Shown piece after piece: positions 26,631 through 34,483 of a stretch of DNA of 64,000 bases (positions are counted from its first letter, which is position 1; each line of letters starts with the position of its first letter). Source of the DNA: Aphanocapsa lilacina HA4352-LM1 (GTDB taxonomy: Bacteria > Cyanobacteriota > Cyanobacteriia > Gloeobacterales > Gloeobacteraceae); contig JAHHGR010000011.1 of the NCBI GenBank assembly GCA_019359725.1, positions 17,564 through 81,563 on the forward strand, given 5' to 3'. Made by a program: the position numbers and the translations under genes. The notes below the pieces were generated by a model. It saw only the letters and a list, made by a program, of their open reading frames with translations, did no database searches and was not told the origin of the DNA.

Positions 26631-27536
26631 ATGATGACCATGTACGGCCCGTCGATCCAAAGCGTCTGGCTTGCCGCCGCGCTGCTGATGTTGTCCGTCG
26701 GACCGCTCGCGGCTCAGCAGGCGGGCGACATCGATGGCAATGGCAGGACCGAGGAAGCGGATCTTACCTTGCTGGAGCAGTACCTGAACGGCTCCGGGTT
26801 GCTCGTCGAAGAGCAGAGCCGCCGTGCCGACCTCACCGGCGACGGGCAAGTGGACGGCAAGGACGCCAACGCCCTCAGGCAACGGTTGGGGGTGGCCGCG
26901 GTCGAAGAACCGTCCCTGAGCGGCCGGGCGAGCACCGAGCGCGCCGAAGGCGAACGGCGCCGCACCCCTTACCGCGCCAGTGCGAGCGGTTCGGCGTTTT
27001 CGCTGGGGCTTGAAGAAGTGGTGCCCGAGTGGGTGCGCGGCAGCTGGCGGTTCGTCTCGCAGGTCTACGAAGCGCGCGGCGGCTTTAGCAGCGGCGGCGG
27101 CAACGCCCAAAGCGAACAAATCAGCCTCCCAGGCGACTTGTCCAATCTCTACGGCACCTACAAAGTCGCCACCGGCGAGCGCCTCGACCGGCTGTGCTGG
27201 CAGGTCAACGATTATTCCGACGTGCGCTTCAGCTTTACCGAGCAACTGCGCGACCAGCAGGGGGCGGTCTTCGCCTCCACCGCCAACATCACCAACCGCG
27301 GCCCCGGCCGTGCCGACATTAATATCCGCGTCGAAGTGCTCAACGCCGGCAACAGCCCCGCGGGCGGCGGCCTGTTGGGCGGCCTGTTCGGCATGCTCTT
27401 CGGCGGCGGCAGGCCGATGGGCGGCGGGGTCGGTGCGGGCGATTACTACGTGCGCGGCGGCCCGATGGACCGCCTGGCGGGTTCCGAGCGCACCCGCCTG
27501 CCGCAGGTCGATCTCGAAGCGCTGCGCTGCCGCTAA
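26631..27536 (+). CDS. exported protein with dockerin-like calcium-binding repeats
   Basis: About 301 residues. Signal peptide at 8-28, ending SVGPLAAQQ. Two dockerin type I-like repeats follow: GDIDGNGRTEEADLTLLEQ (32-50) and ADLTGDGQVDGKDANALRQ (66-84), each a calcium loop D-x-D/T-x-N/D-G plus a helix. Then comes a beta-rich domain of unknown fold (SWRFVSQVYEARGGF) and a Gly-rich hydrophobic stretch (GGGLLGGLFGMLFGGG) before the C-terminus. No cohesin or cellulosome partner is in the window. The start is uncertain: three in-frame ATGs lie at 26631, 26634 and 26640. The stop overlaps the convergent DUF6887 gene by 4 bp. Confidence 0.75.
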   Translation: MMTMYGPSIQSVWLAAALLMLSVGPLAAQQAGDIDGNGRTEEADLTLLEQYLNGSGLLVEEQSRRADLTGDGQVDGKDANALRQRLGVAAVEEPSLSGRASTERAEGERRRTPYRASASGSAFSLGLEEVVPEWVRGSWRFVSQVYEARGGFSSGGGNAQSEQISLPGDLSNLYGTYKVATGERLDRLCWQVNDYSDVRFSFTEQLRDQQGAVFASTANITNRGPGRADINIRVEVLNAGNSPAGGGLLGGLFGMLFGGGRPMGGGVGAGDYYVRGGPMDRLAGSERTRLPQVDLEALRCR

Positions 27537-27766
27537 AGCGGTTTGTCCTCGTCCACATTGCCTTTTGAGCGGAACTTGCGGCCTTCTGCCTCAAGGCGAT
27601 CGATTAGCTCGGCAGGCAGGGGATCGTCAGGTCCCAGCACAGCAATCGGCGGCTTTTGGCGCATTCGCTCTATAAATGCATAGAACGCCTCGGCATCCTG
27701 CCGGTTGGCAAGCACATAAGTGCGCAGCTGCTTGTCAGTCATCTGCTCCAAGTCGGGGCGGCTCAT
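27533..27766 (-). CDS. DUF6887 family small protein
   Basis: A 77-residue acidic protein recognised by MTDKQLRTYVLANRQDAEAF, the core of DUF6887 proteins that in cyanobacteria nearly always follow a DUF6888 gene. It starts inside the DUF6888 gene with a 4-bp ATGA overlap. The helical N-terminus and charged C-terminal tail would suit an antitoxin-like partner, but no activity has been shown. Function unknown. Confidence 0.8.
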   Translation of the reverse strand: MSRPDLEQMTDKQLRTYVLANRQDAEAFYAFIERMRQKPPIAVLGPDDPLPAELIDRLEAEGRKFRSKGNVDEDKPL

Positions 27767-27936
27767 CGAATTTCCCTCCTTCCATCGGGAAGAATCTCAA
27801 TCTCAACCTCCTCACCGGCGAGGATCACTACGTTACCGGTTCGCTCGTCCACGCGAACCAGATAGATGGGAGTATAAAAATCACTCAGCGTCAGGCAGGA
27901 CCGCAAAAGCGCCACAAACTGCTCGGCTGTGGGCAT
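27763..27936 (-). CDS. DUF6888 family small protein
   Basis: A 57-residue protein: MPTAEQFVALLRSCLTLSDF, YTPIYLVRVDERTGNVVILAG and EEVEIEILPDGRREI match DUF6888. The ATG at 27936 gives the family length; a longer frame exists upstream but is not conserved. It forms a translationally coupled pair with the DUF6887 gene. Such pairs of tiny overlapping genes, present in many copies in cyanobacterial genomes and next to mobile DNA, resemble toxin-antitoxin loci; that is inference. Confidence 0.78.
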   Translation of the reverse strand: MPTAEQFVALLRSCLTLSDFYTPIYLVRVDERTGNVVILAGEEVEIEILPDGRREIR

Positions 27937-28476
27937 CGGCAAACTCACTATCGAATGTAGCGTGCCACAGATTGGCACCATCGCGCGCCGGTTCAATCCA
28001 AACTAAGCCATCTCCAGTTCGCCCACCACCTCAAGGCGCCGGTGTTCGCCCAGCACGGCGAAGCGGTCGCCCAGAGCGTCTACCGCCAGATTCCATTGCC
28101 GAGCCTGTCCTCGTCAGCAGGTCTGCTGCAAAGGCACCGGCGGAGGTCGGGTGCGCGGCGGCGAACGCACTGGACACCACTCCCGCCACGGCACTTCGCT
28201 TACGGCAGATGGCCACAGCCCGCACCAGAGCTTTGCGGGCTATCCTCTCACGCTGCAAATCTTGCATAGCCACCAATTGGCCAGAAAAGCCGAACGTACA
28301 CTGTGATTGTTAAGATTATCTATATTTCACCAAAAAAGGTACCAACGTTCTTGCAAGTTTAGTACGCTTTTGAGCTCTGCAAATATATAAGATCTAAGGC
28401 GCTGCGTTGCTTTCTGTGGCGGCGCGGCGCACCGTTGAAGTTTGCTGTTGTTCAACCCCTGTGGAGTACCGAATCT
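27937..28476. other. 540-bp region without a confident gene
   Basis: On the minus strand a short frame ending at 28003 reads WNLAVDALGDRFAVLGEHRR with LEVVGELEMA after it, like a protein C-terminus, but it opens only about 36 codons upstream at a stop, so it is at most a remnant. Another minus frame near 28100-28276 is Ala/Arg-rich and unconvincing. From about 28290 to 28440 the sequence is AT-rich and probably holds the promoter of the lipoprotein gene. Confidence 0.45.
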
Positions 28477-28491
28477 ATGCTGCATAGATTC
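28471..28491 (+). promoter_or_regulatory. 21-bp perfect palindrome over the start codon of the lipoprotein gene
   Basis: GAATCTATGC (28471-28480) and GCATAGATTC (28482-28491) are exact reverse complements with one central T. The ATG of the downstream gene is at 28477-28479, inside the left arm. As RNA it would form a tight 3-4 nt loop hairpin hiding the start codon; as DNA it would be a dimeric operator. Confidence 0.6.
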
Positions 28492-28920
28492 CTTTTCCCC
28501 CTCAAAGCCGCAATGCTTCTTTTGCTTGTCGGGTGTTGGGCCGTCTCCGCCCAACCCTTCGATCCGCAAAAGCCAAGAAATCCCTACCAGAGACCTGAGC
28601 TCATCAACGGCAAGTTGCCGCCAAGTATACTGCTTGCACCGACCGGCGGGTACTATGAGTGTTACGACGTACCTACGGACTACCAGGAGGCGGTACCGCT
28701 TCCTGATGACATGATGGAATGCTCTTTGGGCAAATTTCCCCAGAAGCTAATCTACGAGCGCCGATTCAAAGCACCCTTGATTCCACTGAAGAAAGAGAAC
28801 CCGGAGCAAAACAAAGAGGAAGCTCCACAGCCTGAATCGTCCCAAAATTCTGGTGCTACGACAAACGCACCTGCTTACAACGCTAGTGACCAGTTGTATC
28901 GCTATTACCAGAAGTGTTGA
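28477..28920 (+). CDS. small predicted lipoprotein, unknown function
   Basis: A 147-residue exported protein. Basic residues, a hydrophobic core (AAMLLLLVGC) and a lipobox LVGC with Cys20 point to lipoprotein processing; a signal peptidase I site after VSAQ is the alternative. The mature part is Pro/Lys/Glu/Gln-rich with three further Cys (in ECYDVP, MECSLG and the last residue). GTGGAG precedes the ATG by about 11 bases. Codon use is more AT-rich than neighbours, and it sits in an IS-rich patch, so recent acquisition is likely. I recognise no family. Confidence 0.65.
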   Translation: MLHRFLFPLKAAMLLLLVGCWAVSAQPFDPQKPRNPYQRPELINGKLPPSILLAPTGGYYECYDVPTDYQEAVPLPDDMMECSLGKFPQKLIYERRFKAPLIPLKKENPEQNKEEAPQPESSQNSGATTNAPAYNASDQLYRYYQKC

Positions 28921-29064
28921 ATCAGTGAACGCTTGCAGACAGTTCGAGCGGCCAGACCCTGCGCCTCCAGCTGCGAGTCTGTAAAGTAAATTGTGTAAGT
29001 GGTCTCAGCAAGGAAAGTATAATACTCTCTCAGACAGGAGAAGCTGATGACCACCCATGCGGGT

Positions 29065-29198
29065 GCAGGGCTGTTTCATTCTCCAAAAACCCCATTCGGC
29101 CATGTCAATAAGCTTGACCTGCTCAACAAGCAATAAGGCTTTTGCCGCTCTCGATTCTCATTTGCATCCAATGCAAAGCTAGAATGAAACAGCCCTGC
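29065..29198. repeat. 134-bp MITE-like element with perfect 18-bp inverted repeats
   Basis: GCAGGGCTGTTTCATTCT at 29065-29082 is the exact reverse complement of 29181-29198. The right end abuts the transposase coding remnant, the left end follows an ATGACCACCCATGCGGG segment that is probably the original transposase start region. It carries no gene. The ends resemble those of IS4/IS5-type elements, but I cannot name the parent. Confidence 0.7.
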
Positions 29199-29812
29199 TA
29201 TTAGGCATCTGGCTGTCTGCCCATGAAGGAGCAAAGTTCTGGTTGGGTTTACTGACGGAGTTGAGCAATCGAGGCTTGAAGGACATCTTGATTGCTTGTG
29301 TCGATGGCTTGACGGGGATGCCGGCAGCGATTGAATCGGTGTATCCCGACTGTTTGGTACAGTTATGCATGGTGCATATGGTCAGGAACTCGTGCAAATA
29401 TGTGTCATGGAAAGACCGTAAAGCGTTATGTGCGGAGCTGCGAGCAATCTACAGTGCAGCGACCGAAGAAGAGGCGGAGTTGCATCTGGAACTGCTGAGT
29501 GAGAAGTGGGACAAGCAGTATCCGAGTGTCAGCCGCATGTGGCGAGAGAACTGGGTGCGCGTAATCCCAATATTTCGATTTGGCGAGGACATCCGCAAGG
29601 TAATTTACACGACGAATGCGATAGAGTCGTTGAACATGACGATCCGCAAAGTCAGTCGCAATCACCGGATTATGCCGAATGACGAGTCGGTGATAAAGAT
29701 GGTGTACTTGGCGGTTCAAAATCAGATGAAGAAGTGGACGATGCCGATTCGGGCCTGGCGTCCTGCGCTCAACCGGCTGATGATTGAGTTCGAAGGAAGG
29801 CTAAAAGTATGA
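29199..29812 (+). pseudogene. IS256-family (mutator) transposase, 5'-truncated
   Basis: About 205 residues of the C-terminal half: LLGIWLSAHEGAKFWLGLLT, the DDE region with IACVDGLTGMPAAIESVYPD, QLCMVHMVRNSCKYVSWKDRK, and IRKVIYTTNAIESLNMTIRK with the catalytic Glu. The first catalytic Asp and the whole N-terminal DNA-binding region are absent; homology begins exactly at the right end of the 134-bp element. Not able to transpose on its own. Confidence 0.9.
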
Positions 29813-29947
29813 CAAAATCACTTACACAAAATTATTGACAGATCCGAGGGCAAACCTGAGCCTACTTGTCAATAGCATCGAAGATGCGCTTACCCTGGCT
29901 CGCCGATTGGGCCGCAAACCATCGTTTCAAGCTCAAAATCGCCAGCT

Positions 29948-31000
29948 TCAGAGCACTGCTTGGGCCGCCGTCAGAGGAAGCTGGGGGCGAATCACCTGAG
30001 CGCTGAAGCGCTCCATCTCCTCGCGCTGAGGACTCATCTGCAACAGCAACAGATCCACCCCGGCTTCTAGAAAGCGTTCGATCTGCTCGCTCACCTGCTC
30101 GGCAGTCCCCACCAGTCCCGTGCGCAGGCCGCGGTTGGAGACTGAATATTCTTCAATCGACATGCGCTGCTCCAGTTGGGTGCCGGATAGCCACTGCTGG
30201 TAGTTGGCAAAGCCCGCGGCCGATTGTCGCACATCGGTGATCCGGGCCAGTTCTGCCTGCGCTTCGCGCTCGGAGTCCCGCACGATTGCGTAACCGGCTA
30301 CCCCGAAAGTCATGGGCGGCAACCCCAACTTTTCGCGCCGGACAGTCATATCGGCGATCTTGGCTGCCACCCGCTCGGGCGGATCGCCGTGCATCAGATA
30401 GGCGTCGCACTTGCGGGCAATCAAATCTTTGGCCGCCTCCGATTCACCCCCGGCATAGATCGTCGGGCGGGGACGGCTCACGGGCTTCGGTTGCAGAACG
30501 TTGTCGTCCACCCGGTAGTAGCGGCCTGCATAAGAAAAGTGATCCTGGCTCCAGACGCCATCGACCACCTCCAGCCACTCGGCGGTGCGCGCGTAGCGGT
30601 CCTCGTGCCGCTCAAAGTGCACGCCGTACATCTTCGCTTCGTCCGCCCACCAGGAGGAGACGACATTGAGCGACAGCCGCCCGCCGGCGATCCGATCGAT
30701 ATTGGCCGCCTGCTTGCCCAGTAAAGCCGGCAGATGAAAAGTCGGCCGCACCGCCACCATGATCTCCAGCCGCTTGGTCACCGCCGCGAGGGCTGCCGCC
30801 GTTGACCAGGCGTCCAGGGCCGGGGCCTGGACGCCCTTGATGTCGTTGAGGTTCAGTTCGGCCACCAGGGTCAGATCGAAGCCGAGCCCCTCGCTGCGGC
30901 AGGCCAGATCCCGCACGTAGGGCCAGTCGGCTGTCATGTTCTCATCCTCGACGTTGCGCAGCCAGCCGCCGAAGACCGGCAGCCAGTAGCCAAAGCGCAT
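29948..31000 (-). CDS. LLM-class flavin-dependent monooxygenase
   Basis: A 350-residue luciferase-like (LLM) oxidoreductase using FMNH2 from a separate reductase. Family marks: MRFGYWLPVFGGWLRN, the active-site strand DLTLVAELN, RLEIMVAVRPTFHLPALLGK, AANIDRIAGGRLSLNVVSSW with WADEAKMYG, and RPTIYAGGESEAAKDLIAR near the flavin phosphate site. It is closest in style to SsuD alkanesulfonate and SfnG sulfone monooxygenases. The ATG at 31000 gives the family N-terminus. It starts 4 bp after the ATP-grasp gene and is the last gene of a four-gene unit; no NAD(P)H:flavin reductase is nearby. Substrate unknown. Confidence 0.9.
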   Translation of the reverse strand: MRFGYWLPVFGGWLRNVEDENMTADWPYVRDLACRSEGLGFDLTLVAELNLNDIKGVQAPALDAWSTAAALAAVTKRLEIMVAVRPTFHLPALLGKQAANIDRIAGGRLSLNVVSSWWADEAKMYGVHFERHEDRYARTAEWLEVVDGVWSQDHFSYAGRYYRVDDNVLQPKPVSRPRPTIYAGGESEAAKDLIARKCDAYLMHGDPPERVAAKIADMTVRREKLGLPPMTFGVAGYAIVRDSEREAQAELARITDVRQSAAGFANYQQWLSGTQLEQRMSIEEYSVSNRGLRTGLVGTAEQVSEQIERFLEAGVDLLLLQMSPQREEMERFSAQVIRPQLPLTAAQAVL

Positions 31001-31004
31001 CTTT

Positions 31005-32015
31005 TTAGTGCCCAAAGCCCGCCTCCCGCTCCAGAAAATCGACCAGCCGGACAAACGGGTCGAAACCGACCACCCGCTCACCGTCAGAAACAAAGTTCGA
31101 CAGGGCATTGATGTCGTAGTAATAAATCCGTCCGTCCCGGTCGTCCACGAGGTACTCGACACCCCCCACCTCGATCCCCGCCGCGGCCACAATCCGCTCG
31201 ACATCGGCAATCACACTTTGCGGCGGTTCGTAGCCTTCTACCCGCAAACCCGCCTTGGGCGCTTCGGTCGGGCAGGCCGTCCCAAGGGCTTCGCCGCCGG
31301 TGGTCCGGCAGATGTCCGCCGGGCAGAGATCAAAAGTTTCGCCAGAGAGATGCACGCGGATGGCGTAGAGGAACTTGCCCCCCACCACCTCCACCCGGGT
31401 AATAAAGCTGCCCCGGGCCGGAACAAATTCCTGCACCAGCGCGACGCTGTCCAGGCCCAGATCGAGGGCGTCCCCGTGAGCCGCCTCGGCCAGTTGCTCG
31501 GGCGCGTCGAAGCGGGTCACCCCGGTGCCGCTGCCGCCGACGTTCGGCTTGACCACTACCGGAAAGCGCAGGCCCACCGCCGCCCGGGGGGCGTCCGCGG
31601 CCCGGCAGAAGACGTGGGCGTGGGGAAAAGGCAGGCCCAGAGCGCGCAGCAGCGACAGTTGCAGCGCCTTGGAAATTTCATGTCTGAAGGCGCGTTCGCC
31701 GTTGACTACCCGCAAACCCTGCCCTTCGAGGTGGGCCAGCCAGCCCAGGGTGTAGTGGATGTGGCGGCCGCCGCCGCGGCGGTAGGCCGAGGGGCTCATC
31801 CGGTTGAACACCAGGCCCACCCCCCGCTCCGCCGCCAGGTTGGCCGGATCGTAAAAGCGGCCCGCGGCGGGCATTTTGAGATAGGGCGTCCCACGGCGCT
31901 CCAGTTCGGCAAACAGCGGCTCGAACCAGCGGGGGTGCTCGTAGTAGACGGCGATCAGCCCCTGGGCGCCGGGCACCTGGGTGGGCAACGATCCGGCGGC
32001 GAGTGAAACGGTCAC
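31005..32015 (-). CDS. ATP-grasp domain ligase of unknown substrate
   Basis: A 336-residue protein. The N-terminal part (20-110) looks like a pre-ATP-grasp Rossmann domain; the ATP-grasp fold follows with PVVVKPNVGGSGTG (K156 binding ATP), SVALVQEFVPARGSFITRVE, and the metal-binding end DGRIYYYDINALSNF. ATP-grasp enzymes join a carboxylate, via acylphosphate, to an amine or thiol. It resembles RimK/carboxylate-amine ligases only in general. Placed 24 bp after an alpha/beta hydrolase and 4 bp before a flavin monooxygenase, it may make a small amide later oxidised or hydrolysed. Confidence 0.82.
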   Translation of the reverse strand: MTVSLAAGSLPTQVPGAQGLIAVYYEHPRWFEPLFAELERRGTPYLKMPAAGRFYDPANLAAERGVGLVFNRMSPSAYRRGGGRHIHYTLGWLAHLEGQGLRVVNGERAFRHEISKALQLSLLRALGLPFPHAHVFCRAADAPRAAVGLRFPVVVKPNVGGSGTGVTRFDAPEQLAEAAHGDALDLGLDSVALVQEFVPARGSFITRVEVVGGKFLYAIRVHLSGETFDLCPADICRTTGGEALGTACPTEAPKAGLRVEGYEPPQSVIADVERIVAAAGIEVGGVEYLVDDRDGRIYYYDINALSNFVSDGERVVGFDPFVRLVDFLEREAGFGH

Positions 32016-32039
32016 GCGGGCCTCCCCAAACGGCTGGAC

Positions 32040-32915
32040 TCAATCGAAGATAGCCTGACGACCGGGTTGGGTGAGAAAGGGCACCAGCCGCTGATTGACG
32101 CCGGTCGGATCTTCCTGGTGCACCCAGTGGCTGCAATCGGGCAACCGCTCAACCTGCAACGGACCGCTCACGAAGCGCTCCAGGTGGCGGGTGAGACGGG
32201 TCTCGAGGGCAAAATCGCGCTCTCCCCAGAGGAGCAAAGTCGGGCAGGCGACCGGTCGGTTGTAGGTTTCAGGGGGTGGCGGGGAGCTGAGGGCGCTGCG
32301 GTAGTAATTGAGCGCGCTGCTCATTGCCCCGGGCATCGCCGCCGCCTGCTTGTAGCGGCGGATCTCTTCGTGGCTGAAGCTGCCGGGGCGTACCTCGGGG
32401 TGGCGAAAGGCCATTTCGATAAATTCGTAATCGTTCCATTCGATAAGCCGCTCCGGCAGCCAGGGCAATTGAAAAAACAGAATATACCAGCTTTTGAACA
32501 GCTGCTGGGGGTTGGAGCGCAACTCTTCGCCAAAGCGCACCGGGTGGGGGGCGTTGAAGATGGCGAGCCTGGAGCACATCGCCGGGTAGCGGTGGGCGAA
32601 GCACCAGGCGATCGCCCCGCCCCAGTCGTGGCCCACCACGATCGCTTCGCGGCCGCCCAAAGCGAGGACCAACTCCCGCACGTCGTCGCTGAGGGTCAAC
32701 AGGTCGTAGCCGCCCGCGGGTTTGTCGGTGAGGTGGTAGCCGCGCAGGTCGGGGGCTACCACCCGAAAATGCTCGGCTAGAACCGGGATCTGGTGACGCC
32801 AGGAGTACCAGAAGTCGGGAAATCCGTGCAACAGCAGCACCAGGGGGGCGTCGGGCATGCCCTGCTCGGCATAGTGAAAGCGGATGCTGTTGGCGTCGAG
32901 AAAAGCGTGGCGCAT
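32040..32915 (-). CDS. alpha/beta hydrolase, epoxide hydrolase/dehalogenase-like
   Basis: A 291-residue alpha/beta hydrolase. The oxyanion-hole motif LLLHGFPDFWYSWRHQ (27-42) and the nucleophile elbow VVGHDWGG (Asp97) are typical of epoxide hydrolases and haloalkane dehalogenases, which use Asp, not Ser. The catalytic His is in LPDCSHWVHQEDP. A helical cap with conserved Tyr residues (SALNYYRSAL) favours epoxide hydrolase. It starts 7 bp after glgC and precedes the ATP-grasp gene, so it is part of the same transcript. Substrate unknown. Confidence 0.88.
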   Translation of the reverse strand: MRHAFLDANSIRFHYAEQGMPDAPLVLLLHGFPDFWYSWRHQIPVLAEHFRVVAPDLRGYHLTDKPAGGYDLLTLSDDVRELVLALGGREAIVVGHDWGGAIAWCFAHRYPAMCSRLAIFNAPHPVRFGEELRSNPQQLFKSWYILFFQLPWLPERLIEWNDYEFIEMAFRHPEVRPGSFSHEEIRRYKQAAAMPGAMSSALNYYRSALSSPPPPETYNRPVACPTLLLWGERDFALETRLTRHLERFVSGPLQVERLPDCSHWVHQEDPTGVNQRLVPFLTQPGRQAIFD

Positions 32916-32922
32916 CGGTGGG

Positions 32923-34209
32923 TTAGATCACGGTGCCGTCGGGGATGACGGTGTCTTTAGGGACGATGACGATGCCGTTGCGGATGTAGAAGCCCCGCTC
33001 GGGATGATCCGCCGAGTCGGGGCGCTCCTTGTTGAGGATGCGCACGTCGTTGCCGATGCGGGCGTTTTTGTCAATGATGGCCTTCTGGATGACGCAGCGC
33101 TCGCCGATCCCGACCGGCGGCAGGCCGCGGCGCAGCGACTCCTCGCGCTGGATGGGCGTCTCGTAAAAATCGGCTCCCATCAGCAGCGAATCTTCGATGC
33201 GCACCCCCGACTCGATGCGCGAGCGCAGACCCAATACCGAGTGGAAGATGCGCGCCTGCTTGATGATGCAGCCCTCGGTGATGATCGATTCGGCTATCTG
33301 GCAGTCGATGAGCTTGCTGGGGGGCAAATAGCGCGGCCGGGTATAAATCGGCGCCGGGTGGTAGAAGCTGAAGGGCGGCGCGTTCTGGCTGGTGAGGGCC
33401 AGATTCGCCTTGTAGAACGCCTCGATGGTCCCGATATCTTCCCAATAATCGTCGAACAGGTACGCCTGCACGTTGTAGTCATCCAGGCAGGCGGGCAGGA
33501 TTTCTTTGCCGAAGTCGGTGCGGCTCGGGTCGTCGCGCAACAGCTTGAGCATCACCTCGTGGCGAAAGACGTAGATGCCCATCGAGGCGATGAACGGGCG
33601 GCGCTCGGCTTCTTCGGGGGTGAGCCCCAGGGTGGTGGTATCGACGCGCATGCGCTCAAGCTCAGCCCCTTTCGGTTTTTCGGTAAACTGCACCACCCGG
33701 CCATCGGCGTCGGTTTTGATCAGGCCAAAGTCGCTCGCGCGCTCAAGGTCGCAGGGCAACACGGCGATTGTGACATCGGCGTTGGTCTCGCGGTGGCGGC
33801 GGACGAACTGGCTGTAATCCATCCGGTAGAGGTGATCGCCCGAAAGAATCAAATATTCGGTCGAACCGCTGGGTTCAAGCAGCCACAGGTACTGGCGCAC
33901 CGCGTCGGCGGTGCCTTGAAACCAGTTGGGGTTCTCGTCGGTCTGCTCGGCGGCCAGGATCTCACAAAAGCCGTCGCTGAAGCGAGAAAACTGGTAGGTC
34001 TGCGAAACGTGGCGGTTCAGGGAGGCGGAATTGAACTGCGTGAGGATGTAGATGTGCTGGATGCCCGAATTGATGCAGTTGCTGACTGGAATGTCGATGA
34101 GGCGGTACTTGCCGCCGATGGGAACCGCCGGTTTGGCCCGGCGCTTGGTCAGTGGATACAGGCGGGTGCCGCGCCCACCGCCTAATATGATCGCCGTCAC
34201 CTGCCGCAT
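32923..34209 (-). CDS. glgC: glucose-1-phosphate adenylyltransferase (ADP-glucose pyrophosphorylase)
   Basis: A 428-residue enzyme making ADP-glucose for glycogen. GGGAG precedes the ATG at 34209. The catalytic N-domain has [24 protein letters not shown], the [10 protein letters not shown] loop, [14 protein letters not shown] and the sugar-binding FTEKPKGAE; the C-terminal left-handed beta-helix carries the allosteric site (3-phosphoglycerate activation in cyanobacteria) with [21 protein letters not shown]. First gene of the unit glgC - hydrolase - ATP-grasp - LLM, an unusual company for it. Confidence 0.97.
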   Translation of the reverse strand: MRQVTAIILGGGRGTRLYPLTKRRAKPAVPIGGKYRLIDIPVSNCINSGIQHIYILTQFNSASLNRHVSQTYQFSRFSDGFCEILAAEQTDENPNWFQGTADAVRQYLWLLEPSGSTEYLILSGDHLYRMDYSQFVRRHRETNADVTIAVLPCDLERASDFGLIKTDADGRVVQFTEKPKGAELERMRVDTTTLGLTPEEAERRPFIASMGIYVFRHEVMLKLLRDDPSRTDFGKEILPACLDDYNVQAYLFDDYWEDIGTIEAFYKANLALTSQNAPPFSFYHPAPIYTRPRYLPPSKLIDCQIAESIITEGCIIKQARIFHSVLGLRSRIESGVRIEDSLLMGADFYETPIQREESLRRGLPPVGIGERCVIQKAIIDKNARIGNDVRILNKERPDSADHPERGFYIRNGIVIVPKDTVIPDGTVI

Positions 34210-34275
34210 GATCTCCCGCCTCCCTGCCGCGTCACTTATTAGAGTAAACCGACCGGTGGGACTATAGGACATCAA

Positions 34276-34455
34276 TTAACGCTTGCGGCCTGCCGCCCAA
34301 AGCCACAGTGCCACGAGGGCCGCCGGGGCTGCGATGGGCAGCCAGACGACCAGCGGTTCCGGTTGCCGGATCCAGATGGGCAGGACATACTTGACCAGGA
34401 CAGAAAGGGCAGCGGCTAAAAATAGCATGCCTCCCAGCAGGCGCCATTCCTGCAC
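34276..34455 (-). CDS. small membrane protein, 59 residues
   Basis: Starts at a GTG at 34455, placed 4 bases after a strong AGAGGAGGT ribosome binding site. Two membrane segments (about 8-25, LGGMLFLAAALSVLVKYVL, and 35-54, VVWLPIAAPAALVALWLWA) joined by a short loop, with a basic end GRKR. No family recognised. It is divergent from the TPR gene, with only 28 bp between the start codons, and 66 bp upstream of glgC on the same strand, so the two may be cotranscribed. Confidence 0.7.
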   Translation of the reverse strand: MQEWRLLGGMLFLAAALSVLVKYVLPIWIRQPEPLVVWLPIAAPAALVALWLWAAGRKR

Positions 34456-34483
34456 ACGCACCTCCTCTGGATTTGAGCGGACT

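Larger units (their letters stand above)
28978..29842 (+). mobile_element. decayed IS256-family element
   Basis: Bounded by 24-bp imperfect inverted repeats (28978-29001 and 29819-29842; 19 of 24 match, the inner TTGTGTAAGTG identical). It encloses the 3' part of an IS256-type transposase and a 134-bp inverted-repeat element. Intact IS256 elements are about 1.3 kb; here 865 bp remain, so the 5' half of the transposase gene was lost. No target duplication is clear. Confidence 0.8.

Noticed and set aside
28031..28276. 81-codon minus-strand frame (Ala/Arg-rich)
   Set aside because: No ribosome binding site, no motif, and a competing frame in the same stretch looks more protein-like near its end; left as unassigned.
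32884..34185. 433-codon open frame on the plus strand
   Set aside because: Antisense to glgC; Val/Asp/Arg composition typical of a shadow frame.
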